Program-made: the position numbers and the translations under genes
Shown: positions 6,491 to 12,807 of the stretch, piece after piece
How positions within the stretch are numbered: position 1 is the first letter of the stretch
Layout of the letters: every line of letters begins with the position of its first letter
The notes under the pieces: generated by a model
Seen by the model: the letters and a program-made list of their open reading frames with translations, nothing else
What the model was told of the DNA's origin: nothing
Database searches by the model: none
Virus record (IMG/VR): IMGVR_UViG_3300044630_001179
Coordinates: 1-63,750 of that record
DNA length: 63,750 nt
Source of the DNA: a virus
Reading direction: 5' to 3' (one strand)

Positions 6491-7357
6491 ATGCAAACAG
6501 GTATCATTTACACAACCACAGGTCAAAGAGACAGAGGCGAGGTTTCAAATTACCACAGGAAGCCGGAGCCCCTATTTTTAAACAAAACTAAGCACGCTGT
6601 TGACGTGGCAGGCTTAAAGAAGGCAGAGCAAAGAACTGCCATCAAATTTGAGGGCGGAGATTATGAGGCGAAATTTACCATCGGTTTTGAGGTTGAGAAA
6701 AACCAATTGTCACGTAACGCAGTGCGTGAGTATGAGCTTTTTTGTGGCTTCGAGCGTGACGGGTCGTGCGGTTATGAGGCAGTCACTCACGTGCTCCCAT
6801 TACTTCCGGCAGGCAAATGGCGTACAAAGGTTTTTGACCTTATGCACAAAGCCGAAAAAATCATTGATGACAGATACAGCCCGTCTGACAGACGTTGTGG
6901 CGGTCACATTACCATTGCTGCCGATGGCTTCACAGGTGAGGAATTAAGGGCTGCCGTTCGCAAAAATGCAGGCATCATTTACGCCCTATTTCGCAACAGG
7001 CTTGAAAACAGATATTGCAATGCAAACAACAGGATGCAGAATATATCCGGTGACAGGTATCAGGTGAGCCTTGCAAAAGGCAAATGCTTAGAGTTTCGCT
7101 TGCCATCACGTTTTGAGTCTGTTAAGCAAATGATGAGAAGATACGAGTTATTTTATGAGATGGTTAATTTCAGCGTAAGCAAGCCGAACGGGTCACACGA
7201 GGCGTTTTTAAAGAGCATTACGCCCATCGTCTTATCAATGTACAATGGTGACACAGACAAAGCAAATGAGGTTCTGAGACTTGCAAAGCTATTCAGAGCG
7301 TACATCCTTGATGGCACAATACATCCTGACATTGCGAGATATTTAAGAGGATATTAG
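6491..7357 (+). CDS. Amidoligase-family enzyme (glutamine synthetase-like fold)
   Basis: This 288-aa protein is likely an ATP-dependent COOH-NH2 ligase of the amidoligase family (Amidoligase_2 type), which joins a carboxylate to an amine. Motifs in order: a metal-binding GFEVEK near residue 64, FERDGSCGYEAVTHVLPL near 90-107, DRRCGGHI near 136, and a late KCLEFRLPSRF. These match the acidic and His/Arg positions expected of the family. Published analysis of amidoligases (Iyer and colleagues) reported neighbourhoods with class II glutamine amidotransferase and gamma-glutamylcyclotransferase domains, and exactly that fusion is encoded at 8817-9917. Substrate unknown: peptide tagging or cell-wall/peptide modification are possibilities. 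Confidence 0.8.
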   Translation: MQTGIIYTTTGQRDRGEVSNYHRKPEPLFLNKTKHAVDVAGLKKAEQRTAIKFEGGDYEAKFTIGFEVEKNQLSRNAVREYELFCGFERDGSCGYEAVTHVLPLLPAGKWRTKVFDLMHKAEKIIDDRYSPSDRRCGGHITIAADGFTGEELRAAVRKNAGIIYALFRNRLENRYCNANNRMQNISGDRYQVSLAKGKCLEFRLPSRFESVKQMMRRYELFYEMVNFSVSKPNGSHEAFLKSITPIVLSMYNGDTDKANEVLRLAKLFRAYILDGTIHPDIARYLRGY

Positions 7358-7370
7358 GATACAATGGGGG

Positions 7371-7386
7371 GTGTCTTCAAAGACAC
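7371..7386 (+). repeat. 16-bp palindrome copy 3, hairpin before ribozyme 1
   Basis: Exact GTGTCTTCAAAGACAC, extended by flanking GGGG and TCCC that can pair across it. Stem III of hammerhead ribozyme 1 begins 4 bases after the end of this palindrome. Self-cleavage would leave this hairpin near the 3' end of the amidoligase transcript. Confidence 0.95.
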
Positions 7387-7390
7387 TCCC

Positions 7391-7443
7391 TGCTGTCGCA
7401 GGGTGTTTGCCCTGCCTGACGAGTCCAACAGGACGAAACAGCA
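7391..7443 (+). ncRNA. Hammerhead ribozyme 1, type III
   Basis: All elements of a hammerhead are present. Stem III pairs TGCTGT (7391-7396) with ACAGCA (7438-7443). The cleavage base is C at 7397 (GUC). Stem I is GCAGGG/CCCTGC with a TGTTTG loop. The core CTGACGA is at 7416-7422, stem II is GTCC/GGAC with an AACA loop, and GAAA is at 7435-7438. Cleavage should occur after 7397, leaving the ribozyme core on the downstream RNA with a 5'-OH. The next ATG is at 7465. Confidence 0.93.
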
Positions 7444-7464
7444 ACCACAAAAAAATCAAATCAA

Positions 7465-7575
7465 ATGGGAACACACATCACAATTTTAGAGGCAGTAATT
7501 ATCAGCCTGACATCCATCGTTTTATGGGTGTTTGTTAAAACTTTAATTCAACATTATAAACCATCAAAAAAGTAA
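7465..7575 (+). CDS. 36-aa single-pass membrane peptide
   Basis: The frame begins MGTHITILEAVIISLTSIVL and continues as one hydrophobic helix (about residues 7-27) followed by a short basic tail (QHYKPSKK). The start is preceded by the AATCAAATCAA leader typical of this genome. It is the first gene downstream of hammerhead ribozyme 1 and lies 3 bases before the next gene. It could be a small host-takeover or lysis-timing peptide; the function is unknown. Confidence 0.65.
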   Translation: MGTHITILEAVIISLTSIVLWVFVKTLIQHYKPSKK

Positions 7576-7578
7576 GTT

Positions 7579-8118
7579 ATGTACATCAAAACAGCCGAAA
7601 AAGTACGTGTAGAAAATTACCCGTATTCATTTACACTTCGCACTACATTGTTCGACACAATGGAGTTCAACCCTAAAAAAGGTTACAGACACGTGACCCA
7701 AACAATCAACCCAAAGACAGGGCGTGAGAACAACCCAAAGAAATCGACATACTATCCGCTCCTTGTTCGGTACAGAAACGAAGAGGGGCACATAAAAAGT
7801 ATGGCTTTTGACTTCAATGGGCGTGATGAGTTGAACAGGGGCGTTCAGTTTATAGCAGAGAACTTCGACCTATTCAGTGCCGATGAGGTTCAGTATTTGT
7901 ACTCAATCCTATTCACGATGACAGCCGTTGATATGAAGGCGACAGTGATATATGGAGGGGCGAAATTTGACGACCTTAAACCTATTTATGACCCGTTTAT
8001 CGACACTATCAAGCAGGGCTTGACAGGTGGGGGAAATGTACTGACAGGTTTGAGATTAGATGCGGAGGCAATAGAGAAGGCAAAGCCTGAGGGGTACAAT
8101 CCATTCAGAGTTAGGTAG
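7579..8118 (+). CDS. Early protein of unknown function
   Basis: This is a 179-aa soluble protein. The N-terminal half is beta-rich and basic (YPYSFTLRTTLFDTMEFNPK, then GYRHVTQTINPKTG), followed by a helical section (FIAENFDLFSADEVQYLYSI) and a Gly-rich region near residue 152. No domain is recognised. It sits between the amidoligase and the GAT-II/GGCT gene, so it could supply or receive the product of those enzymes, but that is only a neighbourhood argument. It ends 10 bases before palindrome copy 4. Confidence 0.65.
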   Translation: MYIKTAEKVRVENYPYSFTLRTTLFDTMEFNPKKGYRHVTQTINPKTGRENNPKKSTYYPLLVRYRNEEGHIKSMAFDFNGRDELNRGVQFIAENFDLFSADEVQYLYSILFTMTAVDMKATVIYGGAKFDDLKPIYDPFIDTIKQGLTGGGNVLTGLRLDAEAIEKAKPEGYNPFRVR

Positions 8119-8127
8119 CAAGTGGGG

Positions 8128-8143
8128 GTGTCTTCAAAGACAC
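8128..8143 (+). repeat. 16-bp palindrome copy 4, hairpin before ribozyme 2
   Basis: Exact GTGTCTTCAAAGACAC flanked by GGGG and TCC. The TCC at 8144-8146 is also the outer part of stem III of ribozyme 2, so the extended hairpin and the ribozyme stem compete for the same bases. Confidence 0.95.
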
Positions 8144-8195
8144 TCCGTCCCTGAGTGAGTTGCTCAGGCTGATGAGTCCCAAAGGACGAAACGGA
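8144..8195 (+). ncRNA. Hammerhead ribozyme 2, type III
   Basis: Stem III pairs TCCGT (8144-8148) with ACGGA (8191-8195). The cleavage base is C at 8149. Stem I is CCTGAG/CTCAGG with a TGAGTTG loop. The core CTGATGA is at 8169-8175, stem II is GTCC/GGAC with a CAAA loop, and GAAA is at 8188-8191. Every invariant core base is present. The ATG of the 64-aa gene follows at 8217. Confidence 0.94.
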
Positions 8196-8216
8196 AACCA
8201 CTTAAATTAAATTCAA

Positions 8217-8411
8217 ATGACACAAGAACAAATGACCATCGAAAGACAGCGTAATGAAACCATTCAGGACGTAATCGACAGACTACTTTACCTGCCGGCA
8301 GACAAGTTGGAAGAGTACAAGTACTACCTCAATGTATTAGTGGACGTGTATCCCATTGATATGAAAATTGAGGACGGAATCAGAATCTATCACGTATCAA
8401 AAAGAAAGTAA
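8217..8411 (+). CDS. Small acidic early protein
   Basis: This is a 64-aa protein that starts MTQEQMTIERQRNETIQDVI and has a helical, charged N-terminal half and a short beta-like end (IRIYHVSKRK). Its first six residues are the same as those of the 111-aa protein at 17783, perhaps by chance. It is translated from the RNA left by hammerhead ribozyme 2. No family is known. Confidence 0.6.
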   Translation: MTQEQMTIERQRNETIQDVIDRLLYLPADKLEEYKYYLNVLVDVYPIDMKIEDGIRIYHVSKRK

Positions 8412-8412
8412 A

Positions 8413-8538
8413 ATGAAAATCTTATCAGTAATCTTAATCGTATCGTTCCTAACTTCTTGCAGTGTTGAGTACAAAATTGCTCACTACAAAAGACCAAACA
8501 GAAAACAGACCTGCATCGTTGGGAAGAGACCATTCTAA
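8413..8538 (+). CDS. Small predicted lipoprotein
   Basis: This is a 41-aa frame beginning MKILSVILIVSFLTSCSVEY. The hydrophobic signal ends in a lipobox (LTSC) typical of bacterial lipoproteins; the mature part is about 26 residues and basic. The start is 2 bases after the upstream stop. Small early lipoproteins in phages sometimes block superinfection, but no specific evidence exists here. Confidence 0.6.
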   Translation: MKILSVILIVSFLTSCSVEYKIAHYKRPNRKQTCIVGKRPF

Positions 8539-8550
8539 AATCAAATCAAT

Positions 8551-8712
8551 ATGGAAAGTCAACACTATTTCAAAGTATTCTACGGACAAGTATGCGTATG
8601 GTCAGTAGTCGCCCACACTAAGTGGGAGGCTATTGACAAGGCGTACTACAAATTCATTGGGGATAGACCCCATTTAGATAGGGCAAAGTTCAAGGCAAAG
8701 AAGGTTTATTAG
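8551..8712 (+). CDS. Small early protein, unknown
   Basis: This 53-aa frame starts MESQHYFKVFYGQVCVWSVV and has a basic C-terminus (RAKFKAKKVY). It follows the AATCAAATCAAT leader 12 bases after the lipoprotein gene. The WEAIDKAYYKF segment resembles a short amphipathic helix. The function is unknown. Confidence 0.55.
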   Translation: MESQHYFKVFYGQVCVWSVVAHTKWEAIDKAYYKFIGDRPHLDRAKFKAKKVY

Positions 8713-8720
8713 AAAATAAA

Positions 8721-8752
8721 TTTGGAGATGTCTAATTTATGTCGTATCTTCG
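8721..8752 (+). promoter_or_regulatory. Possible promoter before the GAT-II/GGCT gene
   Basis: TTTG at 8721-8724, 20 bases, then TATCTTCG at 8745-8752, one base off the TAnnTTTG consensus. It would start transcription just upstream of palindrome copy 5. Confidence 0.35.
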
Positions 8753-8780
8753 TTCAATATCAGTTCAATAACAGGGTTCT

Positions 8781-8796
8781 GTGTCTTCAAAGACAC
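8781..8796 (+). repeat. 16-bp palindrome copy 5 (5' leader, no ribozyme)
   Basis: Exact GTGTCTTCAAAGACAC, 21 bases before the ATG at 8817, with outer GGG (8773-8775) and CCC (8799-8801) able to pair. Unlike copies 3, 4 and 6 it is not followed by a hammerhead core. Confidence 0.95.
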
Positions 8797-8816
8797 TGCC
8801 CACAAATCAAATCAGT

Positions 8817-9917
8817 ATGTGTGTAATCATTATCAAGCAGACAGGGAAGCACGTTCCTCAGGAGGTTGCAAAGACCTCAGCAAGAATCAATCCTCACGGG
8901 TTGGGAATTATTTGGCTCGACACGTTCGAGGTTACCTATCACAAATCGTCCGAATACGCAGTATTGGACACAAAGCGACCATTCATCGCTCATTTTAGAT
9001 ATGCTACCATTGGTGCTATCAACAAGGAGAATACGCATCCATTCAGATGCGGGAGTAACAAACAGGAGTGGCTTATGATGAACGGTACTATCAGAGCACT
9101 TGGCAATTTCAAGAAGAGTGATTCAAGAGTATTGGCAGAGAACTTGGGAGAGATACCACGTCATAAATGGAAGAAGGAATTGGAGCAGTATGAGTGCAGG
9201 TTCGTTACGATTAACACGCACAGCAGAACGTATCAGGTGTATAACAAAGACTTATGGATTCAGAAGGATGGCGTGTGGTACAGCAAGGACAATGTACTTG
9301 AAGATAATTTAGTTGCGGTGTATGGCACGTTGAAGAAGGGTTACAGCAATTACAACCATTACCTTACCGGCTCAAAGCACTTGGGTAAGGGTGAGACCAA
9401 AGATAAGTATCCGCTTGTCATTCAGGGTTTGCCATACTTGATTGAGAAGAAGGGAGTAGGGCACAATGTGGAGGTGGACGTGTTCAAGGTGAGCGGTGGA
9501 ATATTGGCACAGCTTGACAGGTTGGAAGGTCATCCTAATTGGTACAGACGTAAGCAGATTGAGATTCAGATGAAGGACAAGACACTTACCTGTTGGATAT
9601 ATTTTAATATCAGAGAGAACGAGAAGGGACACGAGTTGCATAAGACATACACTCAGTTGCCTAACAAAGTGAAGTGGTACGAGGAGGAGGATGAGATAGA
9701 GAGCGAGAGGGTATTTAGTAAGTATGCTGACAGGCAGTTGAGTTTGCTCGATATATTCGAGGATGATTGTGAAGATTGTGGTTTTGATATAGTAAATGAG
9801 AAGCCCATTTGTGTAGATTGTTTTCACGACTTGGAACACGATGGCTTTGCGAACTACCATTGTAGTGGTTGCGATGGTTGGTTTGCTGAGGATGAGGTAC
9901 TGCGATTTAAACCTTAA
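8817..9917 (+). CDS. Class II glutamine amidotransferase fused to gamma-glutamylcyclotransferase-like domain
   Basis: This is a 366-aa multidomain protein. I chose ATG 8817 because it gives MCVIII, placing the catalytic Cys at position 2 as needed in Ntn-type class II glutamine amidotransferases; the longer GTG start lies in the palindrome. Residues 1 to about 165 form the GAT-II-like domain (AHFRYATIG and NGTIRALGNF segments). Residues about 167-275 form a GGCT/AIG2-like domain with the YGTLKKG substrate loop and the acidic LDRLEGHPNWYRR motif. The last 55 residues have CEDCG, CVDC and CSGC pairs, probably zinc-binding. With the amidoligase it suggests a linked amide-bond making and breaking pathway. 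Confidence 0.82.
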   Translation: MCVIIIKQTGKHVPQEVAKTSARINPHGLGIIWLDTFEVTYHKSSEYAVLDTKRPFIAHFRYATIGAINKENTHPFRCGSNKQEWLMMNGTIRALGNFKKSDSRVLAENLGEIPRHKWKKELEQYECRFVTINTHSRTYQVYNKDLWIQKDGVWYSKDNVLEDNLVAVYGTLKKGYSNYNHYLTGSKHLGKGETKDKYPLVIQGLPYLIEKKGVGHNVEVDVFKVSGGILAQLDRLEGHPNWYRRKQIEIQMKDKTLTCWIYFNIRENEKGHELHKTYTQLPNKVKWYEEEDEIESERVFSKYADRQLSLLDIFEDDCEDCGFDIVNEKPICVDCFHDLEHDGFANYHCSGCDGWFAEDEVLRFKP

Positions 9918-9932
9918 CCTCAGTAGTGGGTG

Positions 9933-9948
9933 GTGTCTTCAAAGACAC
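9933..9948 (+). repeat. 16-bp palindrome copy 6, hairpin before ribozyme 3
   Basis: Exact GTGTCTTCAAAGACAC with outer GGG (9928-9930) and CCC (9951-9953) that can pair across a small internal loop. Ribozyme 3 begins at 9954. Confidence 0.95.
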
Positions 9949-9953
9949 TGCCC

Positions 9954-10004
9954 TCCGTCCCGGGATGTGCGTCCCGGCTGATGAGCTCGAAAGAGCGAAA
10001 CGGA
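9954..10004 (+). ncRNA. Hammerhead ribozyme 3, type III
   Basis: Stem III pairs TCCGT (9954-9958) with ACGGA (10000-10004). The cleavage base is C at 9959. Stem I is CCGGGA/TCCCGG with a TGTGCG loop. The core CTGATGA is at 9978-9984, stem II is GCTC/GAGC with a GAAA loop, and GAAA is at 9997-10000. Stem I and II sequences differ from ribozymes 1 and 2 but pairing is kept, which is covariation evidence that the fold is under selection. The next ATG is at 10020. Confidence 0.94.
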
Positions 10005-10019
10005 AACCATCTAAACAAA

Positions 10020-10169
10020 ATGTCTATGAATTATTTTATCTTAGTCCTGAGTTGTTTTGTAAGTGCAATGGCAGGATGTTTTATCGGAGCGTATGTAACT
10101 TACAGGTCAATGAAAGTAATCGTGAGACGTAAGGTCGCACAAATTTTAAAAAATCAAAATCAAAAGTAA
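10020..10169 (+). CDS. Small membrane protein
   Basis: This 49-aa frame (MSMNYFILVLSCFVSAMAGC...) has one hydrophobic helix (residues about 4-27) followed by a basic cytoplasmic-type tail (RSMKVIVRRKVAQILKNQNQK). It is placed 16 bases after the last stem of hammerhead ribozyme 3, so I use the internal ATG and not the longer frame that runs back through the ribozyme. The stop abuts the next start at 10170. The function is unknown. Confidence 0.65.
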   Translation: MSMNYFILVLSCFVSAMAGCFIGAYVTYRSMKVIVRRKVAQILKNQNQK

Positions 10170-10403
10170 ATGAAAAATCTAAACGTGTTTGAAATCGCAA
10201 CAAGTGGTTGGGAGGAAGAGAACTTCCGACTAATGACAAATCTTACTGAGAAGCAAATCAGAGATGTAATCAAGCCAATGGTTGACAAGGAGAGAGAAGA
10301 CGACATTGTGCTAAGCAATGATGATTATGTGCAGGCTTTACAGGACAAGTACAGGAATAAGATAGTAGTACTATTCGTTGACTTCGAGTTGTTAGAATTT
10401 TAA
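10170..10403 (+). CDS. Small acidic early protein
   Basis: This 77-aa protein starts MKNLNVFEIATSGWEEENFR and has a helical middle (TEKQIRDVIKPMVDKEREDD) and a beta-like hydrophobic C-terminus (KIVVLFVDFELLEF). It may be a soluble regulator or part of a small complex. It directly abuts the upstream membrane peptide gene. No family is recognised. Confidence 0.6.
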   Translation: MKNLNVFEIATSGWEEENFRLMTNLTEKQIRDVIKPMVDKEREDDIVLSNDDYVQALQDKYRNKIVVLFVDFELLEF

Positions 10404-10406
10404 GTT

Positions 10407-10574
10407 ATGAGAAAATATTTTCAAATAACAAAGGGGTTGGTGTACTTCTTTGCTGAGTTGGTGTGGTTCTTTATTGTATCCATACCGTTGGCAATTTTGT
10501 TATTGACCATTGTTGAATCAGTATCATTAATCAAATCAATTATAATCAAATGTCAAAAAATCACTACGAGATGA
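10407..10574 (+). CDS. Small membrane protein overlapping the next gene
   Basis: This 55-aa frame (MRKYFQITKGLVYFFAELVW...) has one or two hydrophobic helices spanning residues about 11-48 and a basic end. It starts 3 bases after the previous stop and overlaps the start of the next gene (10550) by 25 bases in another frame. The strong hydrophobic pattern argues for a real gene. Confidence 0.5.
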   Translation: MRKYFQITKGLVYFFAELVWFFIVSIPLAILLLTIVESVSLIKSIIIKCQKITTR

Positions 10575-10867
10575 GTGCGGTTGCCTCCGCAAATCTTGAA
10601 ATCGACTACCTACGAGGTCAGTTAAATGAGGCAAAGAAAAAACTAAAAGATATTGTAGAAGCACGATTGTTTCTAAGAAGCAAGGGGTACTTTGTTGAGA
10701 ATCTTTGGACTACAGATGACGTTACAGAGAACTACAATTGTACACAGGAACAGGCACAGCAGGTTCTTGAAATGGCACTTACAAACACAGCAACCATCGA
10801 GCAAATATGGAACGCCATTGACGATGCGTGCGACTCATTAGAAATTCGTAAAAATCTAAATCAATAA
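10550..10867 (+). CDS. Helical early protein, unknown
   Basis: This 105-aa protein begins with a coiled-coil-like helix (NLEIDYLRGQLNEAKKKLKD) followed by a globular helical part with WTTDDVTENYNCTQEQAQQV, which could be a small winged-helix or ubiquitin-associated-like fold. The leader has the AATCAAATG arrangement. The function is not recognised. Confidence 0.6.
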   Translation: MSKNHYEMSAVASANLEIDYLRGQLNEAKKKLKDIVEARLFLRSKGYFVENLWTTDDVTENYNCTQEQAQQVLEMALTNTATIEQIWNAIDDACDSLEIRKNLNQ

Positions 10868-10871
10868 TCAA

Positions 10872-11267
10872 ATGGAAATCAAAATCATTCAAGGAGTAAA
10901 GCGAGAAGTCTTAGAAGATGTTTTCGTAACAGCGTTAGAAGGCGGCAGTAACTATTGGTACTACTTACCTGAGGAATCAATTAAGGCAATACGCAAGGCA
11001 GTACCTAAGAGCGAAGACCCATACATTAGTACAGCAATCTTAAAGGCAATCTTAGACCACGATGTGAAGATAGCTATCAATGATGCAGAGAACGAGGATG
11101 AAGTTATCGGGGTTATTACACGTGGAACAATGCAGGCACGTCTTCAATTGCTATCAGATAGCAATGAGAGGTGGGCGTTGGAGGCACATATGCGTGAGGA
11201 AGGAGATGCCGGTTCAGCAGATGTAGTATTTCAATATCTAACTATGGGGGAGGTGGTTTATGGATAA
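10872..11267 (+). CDS. Early protein, unknown, mixed alpha/beta
   Basis: This 131-aa protein starts MEIKIIQGVKREVLEDVFVT. Segments such as EGGSNYWYYLPEESIKAIRK and GVITRGTMQARLQLLSDSNE, and the position in a phage early operon, recall small conserved phage hypothetical proteins. No catalytic motif stands out. It overlaps the next gene by 8 bases, suggesting translational coupling. Confidence 0.65.
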   Translation: MEIKIIQGVKREVLEDVFVTALEGGSNYWYYLPEESIKAIRKAVPKSEDPYISTAILKAILDHDVKIAINDAENEDEVIGVITRGTMQARLQLLSDSNERWALEAHMREEGDAGSADVVFQYLTMGEVVYG

Positions 11268-11457
11268 GGAACAAACATTAATCGACAGACTAAGGATGTT
11301 GCAGGAGCAAGCGTCCTTATTAATTCAGGAGTTGGAAGCAAATCCAAACTTCCCTGAGGGTCATATCATCACGAAAGAGTCTTGGGACAATGCAGACAAA
11401 ATTATCCACGATGGTTTTGTTTACGTGAAATATACAGACCTATTGTTTTATAAATAA
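11260..11457 (+). CDS. Small helical protein
   Basis: This 65-aa protein has an N-terminal helix (LIDRLRMLQEQASLLIQELE) and a beta-like C-terminal part (IIHDGFVYVKYTDLLFYK). It is coupled to the previous gene by overlap and is the last gene before the promoter at 11443-11472. The function is unknown. Confidence 0.6.
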   Translation: MDKEQTLIDRLRMLQEQASLLIQELEANPNFPEGHIITKESWDNADKIIHDGFVYVKYTDLLFYK

Positions 11458-11472
11458 ATTGTACTATATTTG
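11443..11472 (+). promoter_or_regulatory. Internal early promoter
   Basis: TTG at 11443-11445, a 19-base spacer, and a perfect TATATTTG at 11465-11472. It overlaps the end of the upstream gene and lies about 55 bases before the gene at 11527. Confidence 0.65.
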
Positions 11473-11494
11473 TACGGAATTTAATCAAATCAAC

Positions 11495-11511
11495 GGGAGC
11501 CTTGTGCTCCC
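11495..11511 (+). promoter_or_regulatory. Leader hairpin
   Basis: GGGAGC-CTTGT-GCTCCC is a perfect 6-bp GC-rich hairpin between the promoter and the start codon at 11527. It lacks a clean U-tract (ATAAACTTTTATC follows), so it is more likely a leader stabiliser or an attenuator than a full terminator. Confidence 0.5.
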
Positions 11512-11526
11512 ATAAACTTTTATCAA

Positions 11527-11769
11527 ATGAAAAGCATCATCACATTAGAAGATTTTAGCAACACGGGAAGGTTCACAGGAAGAGTAGCATACCTCGATAA
11601 GAATCCGGAAGTAGAACTGCACGAAGACTGTACAGACGTGGTTCAGTACATTGGCGGTCATATCATTCAGGTATTGAAGTCAGGTCAATTTATGGTGGAC
11701 GAAGGGTTCAGAAGTATCTCATTAGACGAATCAGAGGGTTGGTTGTATGTAAAAAAAATTAACAAATAA
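11527..11769 (+). CDS. Small acidic beta-rich protein
   Basis: This 80-aa protein starts MKSIITLEDFSNTGRFTGRV. Its pattern of short strands (VAYLDKNPEVELHED, YIGGHIIQVLKSGQFMVD, GWLYVKKINK) suggests a small barrel or SH3-like fold. It has its own promoter and leader hairpin, which is unusual for this region. The function is unknown. Confidence 0.6.
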   Translation: MKSIITLEDFSNTGRFTGRVAYLDKNPEVELHEDCTDVVQYIGGHIIQVLKSGQFMVDEGFRSISLDESEGWLYVKKINK

Positions 11770-11794
11770 TTGAACGATGTATGAACATTTTCAC

Positions 11795-11802
11795 TATATT
11801 TG
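11795..11802 (+). promoter_or_regulatory. -7 promoter box before the DnaA-like gene
   Basis: A perfect TATATTTG 21 bases before the ATG at 11824. A TTG lies about 22 bases upstream. The longer in-frame TTG start at 11800 falls inside this box and is therefore rejected. Confidence 0.55.
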
Positions 11803-11823
11803 TTTTCAAATCAAATTGAAGTT

Positions 11824-12126
11824 ATGAAGCACGATGTTTTTAATCAGTATGTAGAAAGGGTGGCTGACTTGTTCAGCATTAGCAAGGAGGATATATTCTC
11901 CAAATCAAAGAAGAGAGAGTTGGTAGACGCACGTCACTTGGTATATTACTTATGTGCTAAGAGACCTATGCAAATCACATACATTCAAAAGTATATGAAC
12001 GAGGCAGGCTACGAAATCAAGCACTCATCTATCATCCACGGAATCACTGCGGTTGAGCAGAAGATAGCGGAAGACAAGGACTACGTATCCATTGTCAAGG
12101 ATGTAGAGAGAGCAGTTTTTATTTAA
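11824..12126 (+). CDS. Stand-alone DnaA domain IV-like DNA-binding protein
   Basis: This 100-aa protein resembles only the C-terminal DNA-binding domain of the bacterial initiator DnaA. The helix DARHLVYYLCAKRPMQITYI corresponds to the conserved domain IV helix, and YEIKHSSIIHGITAVEQKI corresponds to the DnaA signature that reads the DnaA box (normally a DHTTV-type motif). The AAA+ domain is absent. It sits upstream of the recombination and replication genes and could bind the phage origin, mimic or titrate host DnaA sites, or repress. The iteron-like arrays at 4.6-5.0 kb and 14.2-14.4 kb are candidate targets. Confidence 0.75.
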   Translation: MKHDVFNQYVERVADLFSISKEDIFSKSKKRELVDARHLVYYLCAKRPMQITYIQKYMNEAGYEIKHSSIIHGITAVEQKIAEDKDYVSIVKDVERAVFI

Positions 12127-12160
12127 TCAAATCAATCAGTTAATAATCAAATCAAATCAA

Positions 12161-12805
12161 ATGGAAAACAAAAAGACAGTTTTCGAGAGGCTATCTGCCA
12201 TCAATGTCAATGAGCACGTTGAAAAGAAAGACAATCTTACGTACCTATCTTGGGCGTGGGCTTGGTCAGAAACAAAGAGAGCGTGCCCTGACGCCACTTA
12301 CAAAATCGGGGAAACTACCTATGACGATGCACTTGGATTTATGTGCCACACTACGGTAACCATTGAAGGCGAGACCTTGGAGATGTGGTTGCCTGTGATG
12401 GATGGCAAGAACAAGTCAATGAAGAAGACAGCGTATAGTTACAGCACTCGCTTTGGAGACAAGCAGGTTGATGCTGCGACTACGTTCGACATTAACAAAA
12501 CCATTATGCGTTGCTTGGTGAAGAACTTAGCGATGTTTGGATTAGGGATTTATATCTATGCAGGAGAGGATTTACCGGAAGGAGAGTCTACAACTACAAA
12601 GGTGGAGGCTCCTAAGAAGACAGCCCCGGCAGTTGGAGATGCGTTACCTGACTTAAAGAAAGGTACAGCTAATTGGGATGCAGTTGTAAAATACGTAACG
12701 GCTAACAAGTCTTTGGGTATTGAGAAGATTGGGTCACAAATTACACGCAAGTACAAAATCAGTCCTGCATTAAAGAAAGAAATCGCTAACCTAATAAACG
12801 CATAA
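12161..12805 (+). CDS. Single-strand annealing recombinase, DUF1071/Sak3-like
   Basis: This 214-aa protein is probably a phage annealing protein of the DUF1071 (Sak3) group in the Rad52 superfamily. Signatures seen: NLTYLSWAWAWSETKRACPD near residue 25, a beta-sheet core with TTVTIEGETLEMWLPVMDG, and FDINKTIMRCLVKNLAMFGL followed by GIYIYAGEDLP. After a Thr/Ala/Pro linker (about 145-165) there is a separate C-terminal helical domain. The exonuclease follows 2 bases later, the usual SSAP-exonuclease pairing used for recombination and genome concatemer formation. Confidence 0.87.
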   Translation: MENKKTVFERLSAINVNEHVEKKDNLTYLSWAWAWSETKRACPDATYKIGETTYDDALGFMCHTTVTIEGETLEMWLPVMDGKNKSMKKTAYSYSTRFGDKQVDAATTFDINKTIMRCLVKNLAMFGLGIYIYAGEDLPEGESTTTKVEAPKKTAPAVGDALPDLKKGTANWDAVVKYVTANKSLGIEKIGSQITRKYKISPALKKEIANLINA

Positions 12806-12807
12806 CA

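Noticed and set aside
8781-8816. Longer GAT-II start using GTG in the palindrome
   Set aside because: It would move the catalytic Cys away from position 2, and the ATG at 8817 has the usual leader.
9930-10019. Reading frames through hammerhead ribozyme 3
   Set aside because: They are open by chance; the ribozyme explains the sequence and the ATG at 10020 is better placed.
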